This document shows positions 8,607 to 17,597 of a DNA stretch of 64,000 nt, one piece after another. The notes under the pieces were generated by a model, which ran no database searches, was not told where the DNA came from, and saw only the letters and a program-made list of their open reading frames with translations. Position numbers and translations under genes: made by a program. Positions within the stretch are counted from its first letter, which is position 1. Every line of letters begins with the position of its first letter. Origin of the DNA: an alpha proteobacterium IMCC14465 (lineage in GTDB: Bacteria; Pseudomonadota; Alphaproteobacteria; RS24); NCBI GenBank assembly GCA_000293845.2, contig ALYF01000002.1, positions 372,001 to 436,000 on the forward strand, read 5' to 3'.

Positions 8607-9755
8607 TTAGATTTCTTCCTTATCACCAGATGAGCCGGGCGCCTGCATGGGAGCCATTTCAGGCGTTTGAACTTCTTGATAAATTGACACACTTGGAAAC
8701 GCAAAAGCGGTACCAGCGTTTTCGACAATTTCCTTGATAGCTATGGCGAGCCTCTCCTTATGACCCAGCCATGCTTCCCAATTTGTATCAATAGTAAAGC
8801 AGTAAACGATTAAATCGATCGAACTGTCATTGAAGCTGTCGACATATACGAAACAGGGAGGCGTCGGCCCCGACAAAAACGCATCGTCATCCTTTAACCA
8901 TGTCAGAATTTCATCCCTAACTTGCCGCAGCTGAGAGGAAGTCGTGCGATATTCCAACCCGACCTTCCAGTAAATCCTCCGATGGGTCATTTGCGAATAA
9001 TTTACCAGCGCATGGTCGGCAAACATATTATTCGGCACAATCACCGGAACAAGGTCAAACCGCCTTACCCGGGTTGAGCGGAAGCCAATCTGCTCAATCG
9101 TTCCTGAAACAACCCCATCCACTTCAATCCAATCATCAATGGCAAAACGTCTTTCCACCAAAATGGAAATACCCCCCAAAAGATTTTTAAATAAATCCTG
9201 AGCACCAAGTGCGACGGCCACACCAAACAAACCAAACCCGGCAATAATCGGCGCGATTTGAATACCCCAAATCTGTAGCACCGTCGCCATGCCGGTGAGA
9301 ATGACCCCCCAGCGTGCAACAGTGACCAACCAATTCACGATTTCTTTGGATAGAATATTTTCTAGATTATTCAGTGTGTAAGAAAGCGGCGTAACCGCTG
9401 CATAAATAAACCAGAACAGACCGACCGCAACAAAACTGGTCAGTATTTTTTCTGAAATAATAGCCGGCATCCCACTTAATTGAAGATACTCAACAGCAAA
9501 AAATATACCGATGACTAGAAAAAAGAATTTTAACGGACGTTCGAGAGCAACAATTAGCATATCATCAATTTGCGTCTGCGTGGCAGCAGCTAGTCGGCTT
9601 ATCCGCTGGAGAACAAATCTTGAAAAAAGCCCACGCAAAACAGCAAAAAAGAGAAAAATCATAAAGGCAGAGAGCATTTTCTCCATGCCAATACCAAATC
9701 CGCTTGTTCGCCAGACCTCTAATATCAATTCACTAAAATTCAGAATAGTGTCCAT
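8607..9755 (-). CDS. MscS-family mechanosensitive ion channel
   Basis: 382 residues. Several N-terminal membrane helices lead into the pore-lining helix and the MscS beta domain (IIAGFGLFGVAVALGAQDLF, then NLLGGISILVERRFAIDDWI and GTIEQIGFRSTRVR). The C-terminal soluble domain follows. The family releases solutes on hypo-osmotic shock or controls membrane tension. The acidic, proline-rich tail (residues about 365-382) is short. The gene sits 16 bases upstream of dadA on the same strand, so both may be transcribed together, with no obvious functional link. Confidence 0.92.
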   Translation of the reverse strand: MDTILNFSELILEVWRTSGFGIGMEKMLSAFMIFLFFAVLRGLFSRFVLQRISRLAAATQTQIDDMLIVALERPLKFFFLVIGIFFAVEYLQLSGMPAIISEKILTSFVAVGLFWFIYAAVTPLSYTLNNLENILSKEIVNWLVTVARWGVILTGMATVLQIWGIQIAPIIAGFGLFGVAVALGAQDLFKNLLGGISILVERRFAIDDWIEVDGVVSGTIEQIGFRSTRVRRFDLVPVIVPNNMFADHALVNYSQMTHRRIYWKVGLEYRTTSSQLRQVRDEILTWLKDDDAFLSGPTPPCFVYVDSFNDSSIDLIVYCFTIDTNWEAWLGHKERLAIAIKEIVENAGTAFAFPSVSIYQEVQTPEMAPMQAPGSSGDKEEI

Positions 9756-9763
9756 ACATTCAT

Positions 9764-10099
9764 TTAACGGAATTTTTTAACCGTTTCCTCTAAAAAATGT
9801 CTGCCTTGGCGGTCTTCTATTTCAACCACCCATAAATCTGGGTCAATGCGTAAATCCTTTTCAATTAACCCGTCAATTGTCTGATTATCGGTTCCACTTT
9901 CCACGCGCTCCTGCCAAATGCGTTCCCCCTCCGGGCCAAAAATAGGTGAAAACAGACTTGATGACCCATCCAGAGTATTCACGCGCACAAGGCATCCCCC
10001 CGCATCCTTATCACCACGATTGAAAACCATCGCCATTGCACCACCGTGAGAGGCGCGCAGTATGAGGGCTTGAACCCAGATTTCCGTTTTTAATCGCAT
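9764..10099 (-). CDS. DUF1491 family protein
   Basis: 111 residues. It starts MRLKTEIWVQALILRASHGG and contains a central KDAGGCLVRVN and DPDLWVVEIEDRQGRHF, the pattern of DUF1491, an alphaproteobacterial family of unknown function. No membrane segment or signal peptide. It ends 8 bases before the mscS-like gene and probably heads a short operon with it. Identification rests on recalled family pattern; no role can be derived from the context. Confidence 0.8.
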   Translation of the reverse strand: MRLKTEIWVQALILRASHGGAMAMVFNRGDKDAGGCLVRVNTLDGSSSLFSPIFGPEGERIWQERVESGTDNQTIDGLIEKDLRIDPDLWVVEIEDRQGRHFLEETVKKFR

Positions 10100-10219
10100 A
10101 TATAGCCTTGCTACATTATAAATTTAATGACGCATACCATATTGAAGAAATAAGCGTCAAAACTTGCCTCATACACATTTCGGAATTAAATCATGGTGTA
10201 CACAAGTTAAAGGTTAAAA

Positions 10220-10642
10220 ATGTCGCCAGAAAATTTGATAGAAAATTTGATAGAAGATTTTGCCCTTTTCGACGATTGGGAAGACAGATACAAATTCATT
10301 ATTGAACTTGGCGCTAAACTAGAGCCTTTGTCAGAAGATGAACATAATGAGATAAACAAAGTCCCCGGCTGTGTCAGCCAAGTCTGGCTTGTCTCAGAGG
10401 GATCCGCTCATCAGCTTCAATTTAGAGGTGATAGCGACGCCCATATCGTCAAAGGGCTTGTCGCAATTTTGCTGTCTATTTTTTCGGGGAAATCCGCACA
10501 AGAAATTCGAGAAATTAATGCACAGGACATATTTGAAAAGCTAGGCCTCCAAGATCATTTAACGCCACAAAGGTCGAATGGTTTTTACGCGATGGTTTCA
10601 AGAATCCGTGCTGATGCAGAAGCCTTAGATGCAGGCAAATAG
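10220..10642 (+). CDS. sufE: SufE cysteine-desulfurase activator
   Basis: 140 residues. SufE accepts persulfide sulfur from the SufS desulfurase and passes it to the Fe-S scaffold. The active cysteine is C51 in VPGCVSQVW; DWEDRYKFIIELG and GDSDAHIVKGLVAIL are family segments. The N-terminus carries a short DNA tandem repeat giving NLIENLIEDF. No other suf genes lie in the window. The last 58 bases overlap the end of the convergent DUF6456 gene on the other strand. Confidence 0.94.
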   Translation: MSPENLIENLIEDFALFDDWEDRYKFIIELGAKLEPLSEDEHNEINKVPGCVSQVWLVSEGSAHQLQFRGDSDAHIVKGLVAILLSIFSGKSAQEIREINAQDIFEKLGLQDHLTPQRSNGFYAMVSRIRADAEALDAGK

Positions 10643-11367
10643 CCATAATGCTGAGCCAAACGGCGGAGTGCAATTTTAAGCACAAGCTTACCGGAACGAT
10701 TGGGCCAGCCCAGTTTTTTCTCCATTTCCACCAATCCAACATGAAAACAGCAGGTTTTTATTAACACCTCGTCCAAATCAGGGCCTACAGCCTCGATAGC
10801 TTTACGCAAACGCTTACGAGCATCCAGGACAGCACCAGGTATATCAGAATATTGATGACCAGCACGACGGCCATCTTGAACCGATACCCGGCTTAAATCT
10901 AAGGTCATACTCTTACAGGACTGACTTAATTCAAAATCTCGGCACAAACGTTCACCCGAGGTGAATTCAACATCCTCAAAAACCACCGCACCTTTTTGAC
11001 TCTTACCATTACGGGACTTTAGCCATGCCAAAGGCGTCTGAGCATTTTTCAGTGTCGGACCATCGTCATGTGTCTCAAGTTGATGATGCTGTGCCAGAAA
11101 AGCATGAGAAGGCGTTTTACCGCGCAAGTAAAAAGACCTGCCGGGGTCAGAAATAACAAATTTATTAACATCAGAGGTATCTCTTTGTAACAAATCCTCG
11201 GATACAAATTTTTGAACGTCTTCTTCAGAACACTGCATGACAGCTTTCGTCCATCTGTTACGCTTGACCATTAAGCCGAAATGCTTTTGTTCACGCTTCA
11301 AATAAGCGCCTGTCTCGGTCAAGCGACGCGCGATACGCATAAATTCTTGACGCTCTCCAGGGGTCAT
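10585..11367 (-). CDS. DUF6456 domain protein
   Basis: 260 residues. The C-terminal half (RRAGHQYSDIPGAVLDARKR, EKKLGWPNRSGKLVLKIAL, then RLAQHYG) matches the DUF6456 domain of alphaproteobacteria, which I know mainly as a partner of small DnaA-C-terminal-like proteins. The N-terminal half is basic and not recognised. Its start overlaps the stop of the DnaA-like gene by four bases, so the two are one coupled unit. The stop lies inside the end of sufE on the other strand. Function unknown; a DNA-associated role is inferred from the partner and the basic charge. Confidence 0.75.
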   Translation of the reverse strand: MTPGERQEFMRIARRLTETGAYLKREQKHFGLMVKRNRWTKAVMQCSEEDVQKFVSEDLLQRDTSDVNKFVISDPGRSFYLRGKTPSHAFLAQHHQLETHDDGPTLKNAQTPLAWLKSRNGKSQKGAVVFEDVEFTSGERLCRDFELSQSCKSMTLDLSRVSVQDGRRAGHQYSDIPGAVLDARKRLRKAIEAVGPDLDEVLIKTCCFHVGLVEMEKKLGWPNRSGKLVLKIALRRLAQHYGYLPASKASASARILETIA

Positions 11368-11762
11368 CTTGTGTGCAACTCCAATGAATTGGCAAATTCG
11401 ACAATGGCAGCCTCGAGTATTTCAAGCGCCAAATCTTTATCCGAACAATCCCGCATTTCCTCAACCTTTCGGCATGCATGCGTCACAGAGGTTCTATCTC
11501 TTTTGAAAAGTTTACCAATTTTTGTGAAGGTCATCCCAAAGCCGATATGACATAGATATTCAGAACATTGGCGACATTGAGAAATCTTCTCCCGTCCCCG
11601 CATCGAATGTGTCATCATCATTGCTGGAATATTATAAATCAGGGACATGTTAATCATAACCAAATGAGCACAGGCAATTTCCCTGATATTCTCAGTAGAT
11701 GGGTTTTTTTGTCTGTAAAACCCCGCACGCTTTCTATTTTCCCAGAATTTATTTTTTTGCAT
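11364..11762 (-). CDS. Small helix-turn-helix protein resembling DnaA domain IV
   Basis: 132 residues from the ATG at 11762, with GGTGAG 7 bases upstream. A GTG at 11774 is a possible longer start. The C-terminal half copies the layout of the DnaA DNA-binding domain: HSMRGREKISQCRQCSEYLC corresponds to the basic loop and following helix, and FTKIGKLFKRDRTSVTHACR to the DnaA signature helix-turn-helix. There is no AAA+ ATPase region, so it cannot be an initiator like DnaA itself. Where DnaA normally has RDHTTV this protein has RDRTSV, so box recognition may differ. It is coupled to the DUF6456 gene and divergent from a winged-helix gene. A regulator of gene expression or replication is the likely role. 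Confidence 0.78.
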   Translation of the reverse strand: MQKNKFWENRKRAGFYRQKNPSTENIREIACAHLVMINMSLIYNIPAMMMTHSMRGREKISQCRQCSEYLCHIGFGMTFTKIGKLFKRDRTSVTHACRKVEEMRDCSDKDLALEILEAAIVEFANSLELHTR

Positions 11763-11774
11763 AATCACACTCAC

Positions 11775-12045
11775 CTCTCAGTACCATCAATTATCAATCA
11801 TGTCGTTTTAACGCAGGTAGATTTATAATATCATTTAATAACAATGGCTTATCCAGATAAATAGTTTAAACAAAGATTAATTTTTTGTATTTTTTTTAAT
11901 TATCTTTTTTTACTATTATTTTTGCTCTTTAAGTGTTATATTTCATACGAATTGAAAAACAAAAAATTTCTACTTTTTGTAACATCTGTTTAAGTTGCTT
12001 TCGTCTAGTTAATTTGCTGTCCAATCTTTAACTGGAAAGAAAATA
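11775..12045. promoter_or_regulatory. AT-rich divergent intergenic region
   Basis: About 270 bases between the divergent DnaA-like gene and the winged-helix gene. The central part (about 11860-11975) is very AT-rich, with long T and A runs and no open frame of note. It must hold promoters for both directions. The DnaA-domain-IV-like protein and the winged-helix protein on either side are obvious candidates to bind it. I do not see a clear consensus sigma-70 promoter or a DnaA box. Confidence 0.5.
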
Positions 12046-12513
12046 ATGAACAAAAGAGCCTCTCGAACAAACTCAAGCCTGCCAAATGGTGGCGAATTCA
12101 CTCTACCCAAAGAAATTAACAGCTTCGTTCCCGGCATGCTTCCAGAGGCGGTGCGCGCCATAAATGTGCTGCTTAACGCTCATGAATTTGGGACAGAATT
12201 ATTCGAAACCAAAGCACCGCACTATGAAGACTGGATTATGCTGTTTATTCTCATCGCCAATGAGGCTGAAGAAAAATCAACTGTGACGAAAAACTTTGTG
12301 GAGGTTACCGGTCGCGCTTACGGAACGGTAAGGGCGTCCCTTAAAAGGTTTGAGGAACGCGGTTATATTCACACCCTACAAAAAATCGGCAGATCCGAAC
12401 TATATGTCCCGACTGACAAACTAAAAAAAGCTGTCAATCAATGGGGGCGCCAGCTCTGGCCTTGTATTGAAAGCTATGAGCGCACCAATAAAGCCAACAG
12501 AACTATCAGCTAG
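12046..12513 (+). CDS. Winged-helix (MarR-like) DNA-binding protein
   Basis: 155 residues. Residues about 65-125 look like a winged helix-turn-helix: [20 protein letters not shown], then [20 protein letters not shown] as a recognition helix and wing. The N-terminus is polar and basic. It lacks the effector-binding residues that would identify a MarR subfamily, so the target and ligand are unknown. It is transcribed away from the DnaA-like/DUF6456 pair across an AT-rich gap, which suggests it may regulate that gap. The downstream msrB begins 52 bases after its stop. Confidence 0.65.
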   Translation: MNKRASRTNSSLPNGGEFTLPKEINSFVPGMLPEAVRAINVLLNAHEFGTELFETKAPHYEDWIMLFILIANEAEEKSTVTKNFVEVTGRAYGTVRASLKRFEERGYIHTLQKIGRSELYVPTDKLKKAVNQWGRQLWPCIESYERTNKANRTIS

Positions 12514-12565
12514 TTTAAAACCAAAAAACTATCCCCCTGCCCCGTGTTTTATGGCATTATGGGGC

Positions 12566-12994
12566 ATGACTTCAGATACAGATAAAAAATGGCCTATTCA
12601 AAAATCTCAGGATGAATGGCTGGAACAACTCTCTCCCGAGCAATATTATGTGACGCGAGAAGCAGGCACTGAAATGCCTTTTAAAGGCCCTCATCTTGAT
12701 GACAAATCAGCGGGGGTTTTTCATTGTATATGTTGCGACACGCCGCTTTTCTCGTCCCAAACAAAATTTGACAGCGGCACAGGCTGGCCGAGCTTCTTTC
12801 AACCATTTGAGGCTAGCAATGTCGCTGAACACACCGATACGTCACATGGCATGACACGAACAGAGGTTCTGTGTAGCCAATGTGGCGCGCATCTTGGTCA
12901 CGTATTCCCTGACGGCCCACAGCCCACAGGCCTTCGGTACTGTATTAACGGCACGGCACTCGATAAGAAAACGGATAATCCAAGCGATGAGTGA
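12566..12994 (+). CDS. msrB: Peptide-methionine (R)-S-oxide reductase MsrB
   Basis: 142 residues from the ATG at 12566. MsrB repairs oxidised methionine (R epimer) in proteins. The structural zinc cysteines are in [11 protein letters not shown] and [14 protein letters not shown], and the catalytic cysteine is in RYCINGTAL near the C-terminus. [11 protein letters not shown] and the HTDTSHGM segment complete the family pattern. An in-frame start at 12551 is possible. The last codons overlap the start of the oligopeptidase gene (ATGAGTGA), so the two genes are translationally coupled. Confidence 0.95.
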   Translation: MTSDTDKKWPIQKSQDEWLEQLSPEQYYVTREAGTEMPFKGPHLDDKSAGVFHCICCDTPLFSSQTKFDSGTGWPSFFQPFEASNVAEHTDTSHGMTRTEVLCSQCGAHLGHVFPDGPQPTGLRYCINGTALDKKTDNPSDE

Positions 12995-15101
12995 GCCGCA
13001 ATCTCGCCCACCGGTTGCTAAAAAAATAAATACTACCGATATACGGCACTCGATTACCAGAAATGACGCCTATGCCTGGATGCGGGATGATAACTGGCAA
13101 GATGTTTTGCGCCATCCCGAGAAATTACGCGCTGACATCCATGAACATCTTGAAGCCGAAAATGACTACACAGATGAGATTCTGAAATCCAGCGAGACAA
13201 TACGGAACAAGCTTTACAACGAAATGCGGGGGAGAATTAAAGAAAATGACTCCTCACCTCCTTCACCTAAAGATAATTGGGCATGGTTTTCGAAATACGA
13301 GACCGGACAAGAACATCAACAAATTTGTCGACAAGCTCTCACCTCAGGTCAAAGAATAACGCAACGGGACAGCGCAGCTGATATTATTCTCGACGCTAAT
13401 AAGCAAGCCGCAGGGTTGGATTATTTCAAACTCGGCGGCACCGCCATAAGCCCGCAACAAGCCTATTTGGCATGGGCTTATGATGCCAAAGGCTCAGAAT
13501 ATTTCACCATCAAAATTCGAGACATTTCTTCCGGCATAGATTTACCGGATGAACTCCTCAATACATCTGGTTCGATAGCTTGGTCTCTTGATACGCGTTT
13601 TATTTTCTACATCTTGCTGGATGAAAATCACAGACCGAGCAAGGTGATGCGCCATAAAATCGGCACTGAACAAAGCGCAGATATTATGGTTTATGAGGAG
13701 GCAGATGCAGGTTTCTTTGTCTCCCTATCTCAATCAAGAAGTGACGCGCTCATATTTATTTCCGCCCATGACCATGAAACTTCCGAAGTTCATATGATTG
13801 ACGCCGCCGCGCCGGAAAATAATCCCATTTTAATCACGCCCAGACAGGCACATCTCGAATATGATGTTAGTCATGATGCCGCCCGTAATCGCCTGATTAT
13901 TTTAACCAATAAGGATGCGATTGATTTCCGTCTAATGTGGGCTGACATAAAGACACCGCATGAATGGCATGAGCTTGTCCCACATAAAAAGGGCACACTT
14001 ATTCTACATGTCGCGGCTTATAAAAATTATATTGTCTGGCTTTACCGGGAAAAAGCGCTGCCAAAGATTAAAATCTTATCAACCGACACAAATGCGATCA
14101 CCGAAATTGCCTTTGAAGAAGCTGCCTATGATTTGTCGATTGATACAGGGCTGGAATATGAGACTGACACGGTCAGGTTCGCTTACACCTCCATGACCAC
14201 ACCCAAACAAATCTTTGACTATAATATGATCTCTGGAGAGCGGCATATGGTCTATGAACAATCTGTGCCGTCTGGCCATAACGCACAAGATTATGTCACC
14301 AAACGCCTCTGGGCGCCTATCGATGATGCAGAGCAAGAAATTCCAATCACTTTACTCTATCATAAAGATACACCATTGGATGGCACAGCACCGGTTTTGC
14401 TTTACGGCTATGGAGCGTATGGAATTTCTATACCGGCGAATTTTTCTGGTAATCGCCTCTCTCTCGTTGATCGTGGGTTTATTTATGCGATTGCTCATAT
14501 TCGCGGTGGTAAGGAAATGGGCTTTGACTGGTTTCTTCAAGGGCGGAAAGAAAATAAAATCAACAGCTTCAAAGATTTTGCTGCAGCCGCCCAGCACCTT
14601 ATCGACAAAAAGCTGACCCAAAAGGGAAATATTACTATTCATGGTGGGAGCGCCGGCGGACTTCTGGTCGGTGCAACACTCAATTTGGCGCCGGATTTAT
14701 TCCGCGGCGCCATAGCTGAAGTACCCTTCGTAGATGTGTTAAACACAATGCTGGATGACACTCTCCCCCTAACACCTCCGGAATGGCCGGAATGGGGAAA
14801 CCCAATTTTAAATGCTGCGGATTATCAAACCATCGCCGCATATGCGCCATATGAAAATATCACTGAAACCGCTTATCCGCATATTCTCGCTACTGCAGGC
14901 TTAACCGACCCGCGTGTAACTTATTGGGAACCAGCAAAATGGGTCGCCAGATTACGCGATAAACGCACGGATGACGGGCTGACACTCTTGCGAACAGAAA
15001 TGTCCGCCGGTCATGGCGGTAAAGCCGGGCGATTCAACCAGCTTGAGGAACTTGCATTGGTTTATTCATTTGTACTTTTAATCCATGAGATAAATGTCTA
15101 A
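12987..15101 (+). CDS. ptrB: Oligopeptidase B (prolyl oligopeptidase family S9A)
   Basis: 704 residues from the ATG at 12987, which overlaps the msrB stop. The long N-terminal part is the beta-propeller that filters substrates. The C-terminal hydrolase domain contains the nucleophile in [12 protein letters not shown] (Ser about 555), the acid in [12 protein letters not shown] (Asp about 641) and the base in [10 protein letters not shown] (His about 676). [12 protein letters not shown] and [12 protein letters not shown] are typical of S9A. The family cleaves short peptides after basic residues in the cytoplasm. The length matches PtrB. The overlap with msrB suggests shared expression, perhaps in protein damage response (inference). 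Confidence 0.93.
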   Translation: MSEPQSRPPVAKKINTTDIRHSITRNDAYAWMRDDNWQDVLRHPEKLRADIHEHLEAENDYTDEILKSSETIRNKLYNEMRGRIKENDSSPPSPKDNWAWFSKYETGQEHQQICRQALTSGQRITQRDSAADIILDANKQAAGLDYFKLGGTAISPQQAYLAWAYDAKGSEYFTIKIRDISSGIDLPDELLNTSGSIAWSLDTRFIFYILLDENHRPSKVMRHKIGTEQSADIMVYEEADAGFFVSLSQSRSDALIFISAHDHETSEVHMIDAAAPENNPILITPRQAHLEYDVSHDAARNRLIILTNKDAIDFRLMWADIKTPHEWHELVPHKKGTLILHVAAYKNYIVWLYREKALPKIKILSTDTNAITEIAFEEAAYDLSIDTGLEYETDTVRFAYTSMTTPKQIFDYNMISGERHMVYEQSVPSGHNAQDYVTKRLWAPIDDAEQEIPITLLYHKDTPLDGTAPVLLYGYGAYGISIPANFSGNRLSLVDRGFIYAIAHIRGGKEMGFDWFLQGRKENKINSFKDFAAAAQHLIDKKLTQKGNITIHGGSAGGLLVGATLNLAPDLFRGAIAEVPFVDVLNTMLDDTLPLTPPEWPEWGNPILNAADYQTIAAYAPYENITETAYPHILATAGLTDPRVTYWEPAKWVARLRDKRTDDGLTLLRTEMSAGHGGKAGRFNQLEELALVYSFVLLIHEINV

Positions 15102-15110
15102 TTAACCTAA

Positions 15111-16346
15111 ATGCTTGAAAACACTTCTCATTATGGATTTGACTCCGATCGCCTGACCCGCGCTTTAGGCGAGCTGTCTACAAAATATGTGGATAGTGGC
15201 AAGCTATCCGGCTTTTCAGTGCTGATTGCTAGAAACCGTGAAGTGGCAGGCATGTATCACACTGGCTATAGCGCTATGGGTGATGAAAAAGATGCTGCCT
15301 TCGCACTTCAAGAAGACAGTATTTACCGCATCTACTCTATGACTAAACCGATAACGGCATTTGCGATGATGCGCTTTGTCGAACGCGGACAAATTAATCT
15401 CGATGATAAGGTGAAAGATTACATCCCTGCCTTTAGTAACCCTCAAATCTGGGTGGAGGGCGATACGCGGAATTACACAACAAGACCATCAGAAAGAGAC
15501 ATTACTGTTCATGATTTACTCACGCACCAATCGGGGCTGACTTATGACTTTCTGGGAGAGCACCCAATAGATGCACTTTATCGGCGCAAACAATTAACAG
15601 CAGGACGCGCTTGCAGGCCTTCACTTGAAGAATTTGTTGATGAGGTTGCGGCGATGCCGCTCTTATTCACGCCTGGCGAAAAATGGAATTACTCATTCGC
15701 TCTCGATATTGTCGGACGCATTATGGAAGTCGAGACTGGAAAATCTCTCGACAAGATTTTACATGAAGAGGTTTTTGCACCTCTCGACATGCAGGATACC
15801 GGCTTCACGCTTCCCGCCAGTAAAGCATCCCGCATGACACATCTCTATTTCAAAGATCAGCGCAAAGACCTCATACGCTGTATTGATCGTGGACGGGAGA
15901 CAACATTTTTAAAGCCCGCAGAAATGCTCGGCGGCGGCGGCGGGTTATTCTCAACCCTCACAGATTATTATAAATTTTGTCACATGCTTGAGAGTAATGG
16001 CGCAGTTCAAGGTGAACACCTGATCTCTAAAAAAACATTGGATATGATGCGCACTAACCAACTTCCCGGTGGCGCGACCATGAAGGAACGTGCCGCGTGT
16101 AAATTCAGCGAAAGTGATATGGAAGGCACAGGTTTCGGTATCAGCTGGTCTATCATTACCGACCCATCAGTTGAGGGAAACTTTGCATCTCGGGGAACTT
16201 ACTCTTGGGGCGGGCTGGGCAATACATATTTCTTCATCGATCCGGTTGAAAAAATAACTGTCATTTTGATGACCCAGATAGTGCCATACGGAATTTACCC
16301 CATTCGAACAGAGCTGAAAGAAATCATCTATAAGGCTCTTTTATAA
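15111..16346 (+). CDS. Serine hydrolase, beta-lactamase/esterase (class C fold)
   Basis: 411 residues. It has the SxxK nucleophile motif as SMTK (S76, K79), a Tyr in KWNYSFALDI that takes the place of the YxN motif, and GGGGGLFSTLTDYYKF. This is the beta-lactamase-related family of carboxylesterases, D-peptidases and class C lactamases. No signal peptide is seen, so a cytoplasmic esterase is more likely than a secreted antibiotic-resistance enzyme. It starts 9 bases after the oligopeptidase stop on the same strand. The substrate is unknown. Confidence 0.88.
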   Translation: MLENTSHYGFDSDRLTRALGELSTKYVDSGKLSGFSVLIARNREVAGMYHTGYSAMGDEKDAAFALQEDSIYRIYSMTKPITAFAMMRFVERGQINLDDKVKDYIPAFSNPQIWVEGDTRNYTTRPSERDITVHDLLTHQSGLTYDFLGEHPIDALYRRKQLTAGRACRPSLEEFVDEVAAMPLLFTPGEKWNYSFALDIVGRIMEVETGKSLDKILHEEVFAPLDMQDTGFTLPASKASRMTHLYFKDQRKDLIRCIDRGRETTFLKPAEMLGGGGGLFSTLTDYYKFCHMLESNGAVQGEHLISKKTLDMMRTNQLPGGATMKERAACKFSESDMEGTGFGISWSIITDPSVEGNFASRGTYSWGGLGNTYFFIDPVEKITVILMTQIVPYGIYPIRTELKEIIYKALL

Positions 16347-16429
16347 AATCTTGCTAGAATGGTGTTAATTTTTTGTTGCCAGCAGGGTCTGTACAATTAA
16401 GTTACTTTAATATTGTAAGGGGATTAGAA

Positions 16430-17407
16430 ATGTTACCAGATATTTTAAAAGATAATTTGCGCCTCCCGGTTATCGGGTCGCCCATGTTCATAGTTTCAAA
16501 TCCAACGCTGGTAACAGCTCAGTGTAAAGCTGGGATTGTCGGCTCGTTTCCGGCACTTAATGCCCGCCCCCAATCTTTACTAAAAGATTGGATTAGGGAA
16601 ATTAAAGACGACCTCGCTGCCTATAAGGAAGAAAATCCCACCGCGAAAGTCGCCCCTTTTGCCGTCAACCAGATTTGTCACATCACCAATGACCGTCTTA
16701 TGGCTGACATGGAAACATGCGTCGAAGAGCAAGTGCCAATCATCATCACCAGCCTGCGCCCCCCGCAAGAAATCGTAGATGCGGCACATAGCTATGGCGG
16801 TCTCGTTTATCATGATGTCATTAATATGCGTCATGCCCGTAAAGCGGCCGAGGAAGGCGTAGATGGTCTTATCCTTGTGGCAGCAGGCGCGGGTGGTCAT
16901 GCCGGTACGTTGAGCCCCTTCGCGATTGTGCGCGAAGTCAAAAAATGGTTTGACGGAACGATTTTGCTCTCCGGCGCGATTGGTGATGGTTTCTGCGTCG
17001 CCTCAGCGCTCGCCATGGGTGCGGATTTGGCTTATATCGGTTCACGTTTTATCGCGACCAAAGAAGCAAATGCGGAAGAAGAATATAAACAAATGCTGGT
17101 CGACTCTGCAGCAGATGACATTGTTTACTCTTCTCTATTTACAGGAGTTCACGGTAATTACCTCAAGCCATCAGTCAGTCAAGCCGGTTTTGACCCCGAT
17201 AATTTGCCTGAAGCCGATAAAACCTCAATGAATTTTGGTTCAGGCGGCAATACAGACGCCAAAGCATGGAAAGATATCTGGGGCTGTGGTCAGGGCATCG
17301 GCAATATTGAAAGTATTGAAACTATCGGTGATGTTGTTGATAGCCTCGAGGCTGAATACAAAGAAGCCATTGCCGAATTGCAAAATAAAGAGGCAATGCT
17401 GGGCTAG
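16430..17407 (+). CDS. Nitronate monooxygenase family FMN protein
   Basis: 325 residues from the ATG at 16430, which has AAGGGG 8 bases upstream. A TIM-barrel flavoprotein: NLRLPVIGSPMFIVSNP at the N-terminus, HDVINMRHARKAAEEGVDG, then AAGAGGHAGTLSPFA and ALAMGADLAYIGSRFIAT, typical of the 2-nitropropane dioxygenase/NMO group. The family oxidises nitronates, or acts as an enoyl reductase (FabK-like) in some members. The GAGGH segment contains the histidine usually proposed as catalytic. Nothing in the neighbourhood fixes the substrate. Confidence 0.88.
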   Translation: MLPDILKDNLRLPVIGSPMFIVSNPTLVTAQCKAGIVGSFPALNARPQSLLKDWIREIKDDLAAYKEENPTAKVAPFAVNQICHITNDRLMADMETCVEEQVPIIITSLRPPQEIVDAAHSYGGLVYHDVINMRHARKAAEEGVDGLILVAAGAGGHAGTLSPFAIVREVKKWFDGTILLSGAIGDGFCVASALAMGADLAYIGSRFIATKEANAEEEYKQMLVDSAADDIVYSSLFTGVHGNYLKPSVSQAGFDPDNLPEADKTSMNFGSGGNTDAKAWKDIWGCGQGIGNIESIETIGDVVDSLEAEYKEAIAELQNKEAMLG

Positions 17408-17475
17408 ACACCAAGCGAAGCAATTTACTAGGTCATATACTTAAAAATCTGGATTTCTAGAAAAACTGGGAAAGC

Positions 17476-17550
<75 letters not shown>

Positions 17551-17597
17551 TTAAGCCTGCGTTTTATAACCTGAGCCGTCGGCTTGGTCTAGTGCAA

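Noticed and set aside
11364-11762. Chromosomal dnaA gene or origin of replication
   Set aside because: The protein lacks the AAA+ ATPase domains. No cluster of DnaA boxes is seen in the AT-rich gap, and none of the usual origin neighbours (dnaN, recF, gidA, hemE) are present.
15111-16346. Antibiotic-resistance beta-lactamase
   Set aside because: No signal peptide, and the YxN motif is not canonical. The gene sits in a core region beside an oligopeptidase gene, so an esterase-type serine hydrolase is more likely.
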